Of a DNA stretch of 64,000 nt, positions 20,460 through 31,900 are shown piece after piece (the stretch's first letter is position 1; the number at the start of each line of letters is the position of its first letter). The translations under genes were made by a program, and so were the position numbers. The notes under the pieces were generated by a model. The model saw only the letters and a list, made by a program, of their open reading frames with translations. It ran no database searches and had not been told where the DNA came from. This DNA is from Polytrichum commune (taxonomy: Eukaryota > Streptophyta > Polytrichopsida > Polytrichales > Polytrichaceae), in contig OX485804.1 of NCBI GenBank assembly GCA_950295325.1, positions 56,968,429 to 57,032,428 on the forward strand. Direction: 5' to 3'.

Positions 20460-23100
20460 GAGTGATCACATGAAGACAACACATGAGTCACAAGTTGCAT
20501 CAAGTGAAGAGTTTAGGAATAATTCTCAAACTACAAGACTTTTGCATCATCCTTTTGAAGGATAATGATATATTTAATCGGAACGTTGTAAAACGATCTT
20601 GCATCAGTAAATAAGTTTAAATATTTACATGTTTGTAAATGCATTTATTGCATAACCATATTTGGTTTCGCTATTCAACCAAATCATTGTTGAGTTTGTT
20701 GTTTGCAGAAAACGATAGCCACTATGTCACCACTAGCTTTAGTATTCTTCCTCCCTATGTAGTGAGTGTCGCAAAGGTTACAACAACCACTTTCACACCA
20801 ACCTCTTGCCATAGGTCTAAACGTCTCAATAGCTACCCATTCATAAATGATTAGGCAAAGAAGCATGATGGAGTGGATAAGGATACTCAAGAGTAGGAGG
20901 AATGGAAGACAATAGGAATAGCTAGGCATGGTTATATATAGATACATCAAGAATGCTCTTTATTTAAATTTGTGTGCAAATATTTTGATGTTGATTTAAA
21001 TAACCATGGTCAGTGTACATGTAGTTTTGTGTGAACAAATTCCTCTTGTATTGCCATCTATGTCAAGCAGCTTGAGTTCGTTTCTTGTGCATTGTATCCA
21101 TCGTCTCATTACTCCAACCTACATGTGCTAGCATTCTTTCCATTTTCTTGAACGAGTCTTACTACTTTATTCCAATTCATAGATTTACCCTATTGCCAAC
21201 CTTGCATTTGACAATTTTCAAAGTAGAGTAAGGCATTTCATTGATCGTTTAGTTTGCATATTATTATGAACAAATTTGGTAATCCTTGTGCCAAATTACC
21301 ACGGGTACATGATATTAGTGAGTGTATTTCCATATATTTTCCTCCCTCACTGCTCATATGCTACCACTCATTGCACACTACTCACCGCTCACCACTCATA
21401 CTAGGTACTTATCAATAACGAAGAAGTACATTGTGTGAACATTTGATAAAAATAACATAGGTATGATATTGTGCACTTGAAGTAACTTTAGAATGTGATG
21501 AATGTTAATGGATTCATATGCATTTAATTGTTAGGTGTAAACCTTAGTAGGCCTTTTCTTCTTACCCTCTAAAGTCAATCCCTAGCTTTTACCACCACAA
21601 TTGCTTTACGTCCCCATATCTACATACCTATGTGTGTTGTGTAGCTCCCACCCCTGAATATTACAATATGACTTACTTGGAATCTCTCTCTCTCTCTCGA
21701 TCGAGGCCATGATATTAAACAATTTATGATTATAAACTTTCACATTAGTCAACTAAAAATTGTTTTCTTTACAAATAGATGACAATACAATCAAGAGATC
21801 CTACATATACATACATGGAAAACGGTCGTACTTTTCATACCAAATATGTAACGAGGATGTAGATGAAAGGTGCAAAGTAACCATGATTACAGTTGTGAAT
21901 CACGTATGTAACCCATGGTAAAAAGTAGGGTTTGGAAAAACTTACCATAAGTAAGAACTCCAATATAAACCCCTAACCCTAAAAGAAGCCTCCTTTTCTT
22001 ACCATTCATGCAAGCGTAAGGTGAGGTGACTTTGTGCATACTCACTAGAATAGTAGATTTGTGTGGAAAGTGAGAGAAACTAGGACGAATCACCAAGAGG
22101 AGTATTCTACTTGGAGTAACCTAGTCATGGCCAAGGATCAAGTTTGGATCAGATATGTCATTTTGCAATGAGTGTTATAATTTGAAATACTGCAATGCAT
22201 TTGATGTTGTTTATATTTGTGCGACGTGGATAACAACTGGGTCATGCTGTTATTTACCTTGTGTACATAACTAATCCTCAAATGTTTGTTGGTTGGTTGC
22301 ATGGGCACATGTGAGGCATGCCCTTCACACTCTCAATACGAGGATGTATTGTGATTATGACATTTTAAGCATTTCTATTGGTTGATGTTACTAGGAACAT
22401 TTCCTTTGTAAGTACTCCATACATGTGGTGGAGTGGATATGTGTACTTTGTAGTGAAGCAAGAAGATAGGTGATTAAACCTCAAAGGTATGAGACAATCA
22501 AACTTAAACATTTGTTGTTGGATACCATGTTATAGCGGAAACCCTAAGTAAGGTACATAGTCTTGCAAAGCAAAGTGAGTTACAACACAAAATATCTAGG
22601 TTATACAACACATAGATAAGCATGATTGCAAACAACTATACTATGCAAAATGCTATTGTGTTACCAAGTAGGAAGATGCAATGAAAATAGAAAGAGTCTT
22701 GTGAAAATTCCCACCCACCCACCCTTGTATTGCAATGAAGAAGTTGTTGAAAGATTTGGCCTCTGAAAAGAGGAAGTTCAAACTTTGTAAAAGTTTTGAA
22801 AAGTCAGCTATATATATATATATATGTATGTCCCTCAAGTTTTGCAATGCATCAATCCTACATTGACTAATAGCCTCTTGAATCCCGTGCGGAAATACAC
22901 CAAGTAGTCCTAATATTATGGACCACAATAATTATCGAGGGTTCATGCTGATTCTAATGATGAAAATTAATATGGACCACATTATTTGTCAAACCACCTT
23001 AAATTTCTAGTAGAAGATTAACCTAAGCCACCTCAATTGAATTTCTATAGATTTAGTGTGGGTGAATATTTCATTTTGAGCCATTTTTGTCTTTCAACTA
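20460..23100. other. Intergenic AT-rich DNA
   Basis: No conserved frame. Contains TA and CT microsatellites (21681-21698, 22808-22825) and two adjacent CCCTAA motifs at 21968-21979. Nothing else supported. Confidence 0.35.
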
Positions 23101-23277
23101 ATATCGAATGTGTTGGTGGGAAGTCTACCTGAAGACTTAGGGAAGATCTAGGGCGCTGGACCCACATCAATCCCAATAAATATAACTTTATATTTTGACT
23201 TGAATCAATTCATTGATACCAAATAAGTAATTTAACACATAATTTTTTATTTAAAATAAAAAACAATGCCTTGAAGA

Positions 23278-23345
23278 GGACTTGAACCTCCATGCTTTGC
23301 AGCACACCTTGGCTAGAAAATTAGTGTAGCCCATGCTAACTATCT
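23278..23345 (-). other. tRNA-like Pol III promoter (A and B boxes), possible SINE head
   Basis: On the minus strand, TAGTTAGCATGGG (23342-23330) fits an A box and GGTTCAAGTCC (23288-23278) fits a B box, about 42 nt apart. A T-arm-like GGAGG-TTCAAGT-CCTCT surrounds the B box and 5 of 7 acceptor positions could pair. The anticodon arm does not fold, so it is not a functional tRNA. Confidence 0.4.
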
Positions 23346-23349
23346 CGAT

Positions 23350-24330
23350 GCTAAGTTATCACCCACACTAATAGGACTATTTAGTGTACATTAAAGTTGC
23401 CATAGAGTGGGCTCTAGGTCACTAATGACTTACATAATAAAAATGGTGCCAAAGCCGAAGAATCTTAGCAAAACATCTTATTCACAAAGTGGGCTACCTA
23501 AAAGGTTAGCACCAAGTTGATTCTATGCAAAATCGTATTGTACTTCCATGATGGTTTGTTATGGTGACACACTCAACTTAGCAAAACATTTCATTCACAC
23601 CTATCCTTTCTATGATGTTGGTACCCTAAAGCAAAAGGATGACAACCCTAGTGGCAAGCTTTTTAGTAGGGATCAAGCCCAAAGGACACCAATTTCAAAA
23701 TGTGATATAAAGTCATCCATGTATGGCTTGTGTGTGTTGGGCTATGTTAACCCACAACACGTAGCCCTTCCGACCAATAGACTTTGGGCCTATGTTGTAG
23801 CCGGGATCCGACTTTTATAGTACTTCAACGAAAGCCTCACCACCAATTTGAAGAAAAAGGGTTTTGATAGCTCGGTGGGTCCCGGTCGAAGGCATGGCGT
23901 TCCTAGGGTCACCGTGCATGTCCATACATCAAATCCCCCCCCCCCCCCCCATGAGAAGTACTTACTTTTTACTCTTCCCACATTGTTTGGATAGTACGTT
24001 TTGGTGTATCATGAGAGGTCGTCGCCATTGGCCGAGTGTTGGAAAGCGGAGCTCGACATGGCCGAGACTCAAGCCGAAGGGGACGAGGTTGGACTTGTTG
24101 CGGAAATGGACGAGTGAAAGAGCGGTCGCCACCTCGTGAAGCCATCTTGAAAACAACGCAATGCCTTAAGAGAGAGTTTATGTTTTGGGGCCATTTTGGG
24201 ATATTTTATTCATCTTTTGTGGGGCTTTATTTTCTTTATTAGTTTGAAAGAGGATAGAAAAGAGGGATCGGTACAAGTACATGGTGCAACCGTCCCTTTC
24301 CATGATTGCCCCAATAAAGTCACCACCCGC
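23350..24330. other. Intergenic DNA with poly-C run
   Basis: Contains a C14 homopolymer at about 23937-23950. Short open frames have no recognisable similarity. Sequence becomes GC-rich towards the SIZ1 leader. Confidence 0.35.
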
Positions 24331-25915
24331 AATCAACCGGCTGCAGCCGGTCTGAGACGCCTGGTTCCGAGCTTCCGGGGGAGAATACCGGTCATGCAGG
24401 TCGCTGAGTGTTTGTTATGTGACCTGGAATGCGGAGGTGGTAACGGGGCGACCGGCGTATCGGGTCTCGCTCTTCCCCCTCTCGCCTCGCCGTTCGGTCG
24501 GGGTGCTCCTCGCTCGTTGCCATGCTCGTGAGGGTTTTCACGCCATAGCCAGATTTCTCAACCTCGCCCACTGACGCATTTGCTTCTGCTGCAATCCCAT
24601 TTTTCCTTGTGGCACCGTGCCATGAGGTTTGGCAGGCTGAATTCCCCAGATTCCGAACTCTGCCACATCGGTGCCGCATCTGTTCTGATTTTTGCTGCTT
24701 TCGATCGGTCGCTAGGGTTTGCTCTGGCCAGCTCAATTGGCCATTTCTCACCCTGGTGACATCGAATTGGAGCTGCTTTGGAATGGCATGAAAGAATTTA
24801 GGAAACGCTGGTCTCGCCGTTGCGGGAGACATGCCAGATTTTGGATTGGGAAAAAGGATTGAACAGAGTGCTGTTGGTCCGGGGTTTGGCAGAGGTGCCA
24901 GTCCAGTTGGTGGTGTGTGATCGATCTACTGGAACATTTATCCCGTACTGATATACTTACGTTGGAGAAATTCCGTGACACTGTAAAGTTTATTGTTTCT
25001 TCAGTTGACCTCTGCAACATTATGTGACGTTGTTGTTGATCAGCCGTTTCATAGAGCCACTCTTGATCCTACAACTCGATGAGCGTCTCGAGCGGGAGGA
25101 TGGTGTAGGTATGTGAATCTGGACGTGTTGCTGTTCGGTGACCATCTTGCCAGTCGGTGGCGAGCTTCAGTGCAAATTCCTCCGTGATACTAAAGGGCAG
25201 CGGATTAGGGTTTGGTTGTCTTTGAATAAGTCAAATTCGAGGGATGCTGGTGTTGTTTCAGGTTTTCCCAAGGATCAGAAAGTTCCACCTCTTTTTGCAA
25301 TATGAGAAGGTTCTCGAACGTAGTCGATGAGTTGGAGTCGGAGTTGGATTATCCGAATGATACAAATAGTATGTGAAGAATGATACAAATAGGTGCTCAC
25401 AGGGGAGGCAACCCGACCTTTCATTCGCCGGAGAGGGAATTGGATCGATATCTCCTCAAGTGCCATTTCGTGCTTCTTGGGGCATCTTGTTGGCTCTTTT
25501 TACGGTTCGGGAAAACTTGAACTCTATGTTGCTACTGTTGTACACTCGTTGTGTCCACCTTTCGCCTCTGGATGCCATTTGGGGATGCGAAATACATGCG
25601 GGCAGGTCACGGGCAGTGCCATAATGTCAACAAAAGTCACCTTTCTCATTGGCCTTTCAGACCACTATGCGTTATGCAGTAAGTTAGATCTCTGGTCTGG
25701 AGATGTTGTTTTTGAGCGCTGGCAGATGCAATTCATCTCCACACCCTGAAGCAAGTTGAGTGCGGGTGCTGGAGAATTGGCCACGAGGAAAAATCCTTAA
25801 GGGCAGCAGCTGGCTAGGTAGGGAAGCAGACAGGAATCGTCAATGTGAGTTTGGAGCTGGAATCTGACAACCTTTACAGTGAATTGCCCACAACAGCAAT
25901 TTTCTTTCTGCAGCA
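24330..25915 (+). promoter_or_regulatory. Promoter and long 5' leader of SIZ1
   Basis: A GC-rich, CpG-containing block (24330-25200) lies upstream of the SIZ1 start, with telo-boxes TAGGGTTT at 24713-24720 and 25206-25213. A strong acceptor (TTTCTTTCTGCAG, ending 25913) sits two bases before the ATG, which indicates a 5'UTR intron. A GT donor at about 25818 (GGCTAGGTAGGG) would fit. Four ATG-TGA start-stop pairs occur in the block (24417, 25022, 25111, 25371). The transcription start cannot be placed from sequence. Confidence 0.5.
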
Positions 25916-28900
25916 ATGGCTGATATCGTGCGTTGTCAGGTTTGTCTTTCTTTAAGGGATTCTTTGATATAATCATGGACACTGTATTGTTGTTTCACAT
26001 TCCCATTCAAATTATGCTGCAACTCTAGTATTTGCCAAAGGCTAATATGAATTGCCAATGGCAACCTGTGTGATATTTGAGCTATCTAGGTTTCAGGATC
26101 CACGTGGATTTGTTTCATGCAAATTCTCAGGTCCTGTTTGAATTATGATATGAGTAGAACATGGTGATTGCGCAGTTCCTACTCAGAAGTTCCTCCATAT
26201 AACAGAAGGTCATGTTGAGAATAACCTCGCTCATATAATGATTTCTGGTTGTACCAGAACAAGTTAGCTTCCTTCCGCATAAGGGAGCTCAAAGATGTAC
26301 TTGCTCGGCTGGGGCTTCCAAAACAAGGGAAGAAACAGGTGCTTCTCATTTCGACATGATCTTCCTAGAAGTGCTGATTGTTGTCTTCCTTTTATACAAT
26401 GATCTTTGATGAAATATAATTTTCTTGCTAATCTACTGATAATTAACTACCTTTTAGGGTGTTCTTTGTGTTTTGAGGGCATATTATCATGGAATTCAAA
26501 AGCTTGAGGGGTGCTGTGCATTTAGAACAAAGAGTCATGTACTTGTGAGTTGGCTTTTGGTTATTACTAGCGTTTTATAAAGGCCATTGTTTTGCAGGTT
26601 CTTATGGACAAGATCATGGGATTGCTTAGGCCCACGGAGAAGCAGCCAGTTTCAAAGGGTCAGTTCTTTCACTTGAATCTCTGTATGGTGGATCTATGCC
26701 TTAAGCTTAGTGCTTTATGGAGGTCCATGCTAAGATCTTTAATCCTTTTTGGTGTAATTATTGTGCTTAAGTTTTGCCTTTCGGTGCAATGGACGTTGGC
26801 TTTCCAAAAGTCTGTTCTTATAAGTGATATCGGCTTCTACTTAAGGTGCCCTTCTTGTAAAGTCAGAAGGGTTATTTGAGGCCTTTCTGATAGTCGCACG
26901 CTCCTCCTTGTTTTTTGTAGGAAAAGCAAGCAAGAAACATGTGGTTACCAGGGAGGAAGCTATTAACATCATTGATGAGGCTTACAGGTTTGTAACAAGT
27001 ATTGAATGAACTTGCTCAAACTATTCTAAGGCATGAGGCTTCAATGTGCTCTGTTAACACCAACAAATCTGCTCCCCTCTCATTGAGTTCCTTACCCTGT
27101 ATCTCTCTTTAAAGTCTCCTTGAGAACAGAGTTACCTGTGCTCCCTCTCATTTGTCCTCTCAGGTGCTTTCTTGCAGCTTTGATGAGAGCTTGGTAGAGA
27201 GTATCCTTCACAATAATTCGAGGGTATAATTTACTCAGCGAGTAATTTCTCTTGCTGTCCACATGTTGGAAGTCAGAGAGAAGTAATTGATGACTTGAAT
27301 TAATTCACTCTCTCCTCACAGATTCAGTCAACTGTTTCTCGAGTACCAGCTGATATAATCTCCTGAGATTATTGCTATTGTATTTGTGGAAATTGAAAAG
27401 TATGCAATACTGATGACCTAGATCCTTATAAACACATTTGACATGGATGAGTTTCTGAAATTGGACAGTTTGTAAGGCGATGGTGAGTTGTAGGAACAAG
27501 TTCCGATGAATGTGATGGTTCAATACAAGGCTAGGATGATATGGCTTTTAGCAGCAGTTCTTTGTTTTGTATCAGGTGGCCTACCCTGATTTCTTTCACA
27601 GGTCTTCATGTACTCATTGACTGCTGCTAAATAAGATAATTCTGAAATACTATTATTTGGAGGGATGATATAGGCTGCTACGAAACTCAGGTGCTGAAAT
27701 GGTAGTTGGTGGAAAACACAAATCAGCTAAATCAGGCTCGAGCAGTGGTCCATCTGCTGGGCCACAAGAGCCACCAGCTGTAGACGAAAACAAGACACGG
27801 TGCCCTTGTGGAAATTCAGCTGAAATTGGAACCATGATACAGGTTGAGATCATCATCGACATGTTTGATCTACATGCTGCAGTCTTGCGTCTTCTTCCCT
27901 TGCTTCCATATTAATCTTGCCTTTATTTTCATGTGGTGTTTTAGCTGTGGCTCTCAATCAGGATGATTACAGATGTAAATAGATCTCTTCTACTGCCTGC
28001 TTCAACTAACTTCCTCAAAGATATCTCTTGCTGACCGTGTCATTTTAACAGTGTGATGACCCAAGATGTCGGGTTTGGCAACATATGAACTGTGTGGTTA
28101 TACCTGAGAAGCCGACAGATGGTCTAAAACCAGATGTTCCTCCAAATTTCTTCTGCGAGCTTTGTCGCATATCTCGTGGTGACCCGTGCGTTCCAATGCG
28201 CTTCCTTGTTTATTTATTGTCTCTTTTTATAGGAAGAAATTTGTCTGTAACCTGCTGGATGCATAAATAAGGCGTGAAGTGTTAATTGAAGATTGCTGCA
28301 CTTGTTGCATGTTCATGAACAGCAATCCATACTTAAGATTACCCTAAAATTTTGATAGCCTGTTCATCAACTCAATCCTGAAAGGGATGTAGTACCAAGT
28401 AACATATAACTAGCAATAATGGCATGGTAGACTCTAGAGAGTTCTTGCAATAGGCTTCAATAAAGTTGGAGGGCTGGACTATTTTTGTCAATGCACTGAT
28501 ACAAAGCATCTCTAGGTTTGTGGCAATCTAGAATTGGAGATGAACTTTGTGCTGAATTTCAAAAGGCTCGAGTAGTGTGGAGCCAGATGTGATCCATTAG
28601 TAGACAGTGTCTTTGGAGCAGCATTGAATATGAATAGAGTTTATCTGAACATCAGATAATTCAAAGCATCCCATTGCACCCACATTCACCAAATTCCCAA
28701 GTCCTTCCAAATTTGTGAGGCTAATTGTAGGTTGCACAGAAGAGGTCTGTAGGATAATGAAGGAACTTCACACAATTTATTGGTTGGAATAGCTTTTTTA
28801 TTGTTTGCTTGCGCCTTACACAGAACGACTGATATATGTTGTTCAGAGTCTTTCAATCCAGTTTTGCTTTTAATGGTTAGTATTGCACCCATGAACTTAT

Positions 28901-31900
28901 CTTGAAACAAGAGTCTTGTACATTGTTGTTAGCTTGTTCTAAATGTGTACATAATCTGTGTGGTAGGATTCCTTTCACAACAACAATCATCATTGGTTCC
29001 AAATGTTTACTGACTCTGATAATATGACTCAGATTCTGCCTGGCTCTTGCACATCCTCTAATTCCAACAATGCTGAACTCGTCTACACCACAGGCAGATG
29101 GGTATGATACACTCTGCAAATTTAACCTCTTGATACCCTTTTTTTGAATTCACTTTGATTAACCATAGCTGGATTAACACCATTTGATGGTTGTTTTTGA
29201 TGCAGCTCAAATACACTGCAGACCATGGATAAGTCATTTACCTTAAGTCCTGCACATCAAGATCTGCTACAGAAACCAAATCATGACTTACAGGTTCCAG
29301 ATTTTACTGTTGCTGTAGTAATTGGTAACATGGTCATTTGTGGAGGTCAAATTTGTACTCTACTGCTCTGCCATTTGGGGTGGTTTTGAGATGGAAATGT
29401 ATGTTGACTGTGTCAGTTGAAAAAATATCTTGAAAGTTGGAGGGATGTGTCAGCCAGTACAGCCAGTACAGCCAGTACAGCCAGTAATGTTTATGAAGAT
29501 GTCCGTTACAAGCAAGTCATATGTTTATATTGGTGTTTATTTTCTTCATACTTAGTCAATCCATTTCATAAAGATTGTGATAGAGACCTTTGGAAGCTTG
29601 AGACTCTATGTGATGTTCTTCGCTTGTCAATCAGATCTGGAGCTTACAAGTTACTGACTGAAAATAGTGGCCATTGTGCAGGTCTGGTGTGCTCTCTTAA
29701 GTGACAAGGTTTCATTTCGAATGCACTGGCCTTCATATGCTGATCTGCGTATCAATGGTAATCAGTGACACAATTCCTATATTCTTTTGTATACGCCTGC
29801 TTTGTTGAGTCCAGTAGAATTGGTGAAGTGTTAGTGAGAGACTTGCTGCATATGGCAATTCCAGAGGTTTGCAGAAATCTGTATCTCGACTTTGTTGCAG
29901 TTCAAATCTTTTTGGTCGAATAGGCTAGTGGCTATGGTCTTTGGACTGTGCTTGCATTTTCCAGTAGCAGCTGAACTTCTCACTTACTGTAACAGGTGTG
30001 AATGTGAGGGTCACTAATCGACCTGGTCAACAATTATTGGGTGCAAATGGCCGTGATGAAGGACCACCGGTATGTTTGTGCACATGCATGCAATGCTTTT
30101 CGCTCTCAGATGTCAATTGAAAGGAGTCTTTAAATGAGCTTCAATGTAATTTAAACTTCTGGCTCTCATGCAAACCATCGGGATATGTTGGCAATGCAGT
30201 TAACAGGATGCACAAGGGAGGGATTGAACAGGCTATCAATTTCAGCATATGATGCCCGGACTTTCTGTATTGGAGTGCGGATCATACAACGGCGTTCCCT
30301 ACAGCAGGTATGTTGCAAGGAGCTGCAAAGAGACTTGCAGGGATTGAATAGTTGATGGTCAAAGAGGTAGTTTTAACTAGGTTCCTTGCAGTCATTTTGT
30401 ACCTACTTCCACATTTCTACCGACAGTCCAAAGTGGAAATATGTTTGGTCTCGGCAACTGCTTCATCTTGATTGTCCACTTGTGATGGAGTTCCTAACTG
30501 CTGGTAGCAGTTTGTAATACCTCCTAAAATGCAGAAGTATCATGCTCGCTGAATTATCTGAAGTCAATCCTCCCTTGAGGTGCCTTGTAATTGAAGTGAT
30601 CTGTTTTTTTTTTTTGACTTCAGTGTCCTTGTATTTCATCCGATCATTGCATGGGTCGGTTTACTAGGTGCTGGATATGGTCCCAAGTGAGAAAGAAGGG
30701 GAGCCGTTTGAGGAAGCTATGGCGCGAGTGCGCCGGTGTATTGGAGGGGGTCAGGGTCTTGGGGTAGATGATGATGATGGTGATAGTGACCTGGAAGTCG
30801 TGGCTGAGTCTATCACTGTCAATCTGCGATGCCCTGTAAGGAGAAGCTTTCATTTTCACCTATATGTCTTACTTTCATGTCACATATACAAATTTAAGGA
30901 GCATGGTGTAAGATGTGAATACAATTATCTCTACAATTGTTTGATTTCTTCCTTATGTCTGAATTCCTGTCAGAACCATTGATATCTTCTGTTTCTTGTA
31001 TGCAGATGAGTGGGTCACGAATCAAAGTGGCAGGAAGATTTAAACCTTGCCTCCACATGGGATGCTTTGATTTAGACACATTTGTTGAACTTAATCAGCG
31101 ATCACGTAAGGTAATCATTGTAATGTACTGTTGCATGGTACAGCTTCTTTGTCTATATATGCATGATGTGAACATTACGGTTCGTGACAAGGTTAGGTCC
31201 ATATTTGGGTTCTTATCTTCTTAGTCAGGGTGGTTTCTTACTTTTTCTCAGTTGAGCTTGTCTTGCTGAACCCTTCTAAATCATAGTCCTTATGGCTGGG
31301 CTTTGCTGGTACTGCTGGAAAGCTCCATAGAGTTCATATTTTATGGGCTTGTGATTTTTGGACCCATGGACAAACCTTATTCAATGTTGGTGTGTTGTCA
31401 TTGGTGAATAACATCAAAATCTCACTTATGTGTCGTTTTGGGGTCTGGGTATTTTTCTTTATATCCAGAGCCATTCATGAAGATAGTAGCATGCTCTTAA
31501 GGTAGTTTGAGTTCTTAAGGATCCACTTTTGAGGTCAGTCCTGCCAACTAAGTGAGATTGGTTCTCACAATGCCAAAAATTTGATCGAGGCTCATGATGT
31601 ATTAGTCGATCATTACCTTACAGAGGAGGTTTGCGAGTAGGACATATCACAGGGATCATTTGACATTTCCACTAGTTCCTGAGCACTAAATGCTATCTGG
31701 TGGATATGGTGGCCAGGAACGAGTGGTAACAATGCACTATCCTTGTAGTGAGGGTGCAAACAAGTCTATCTTTTGATGTAATAGATTGAAAAGATTTGGG
31801 TAGGCTCTTAAGTGATAAAAAGACCTTGTAGCCCTTACTCTTCACCTCACTCAAGTTGTTCCAAGGGCAGCCAAATCCTAGATATTGGTGCTCATGTAAA

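Noticed and set aside
23278-23345. Functional tRNA gene on the minus strand
   Set aside because: The A and B boxes fit but the anticodon stem does not fold and the acceptor stem has mismatches.
24392-24832. 146-codon minus-strand frame in the SIZ1 promoter
   Set aside because: Explained by GC-rich sequence lowering stop frequency; no motif and it overlaps the leader.
29417-29704. Long plus-strand open frame across SIZ1 exon 9
   Set aside because: Its first part is intron with a minisatellite; only 29682-29757 matches SIZ1, in another frame.
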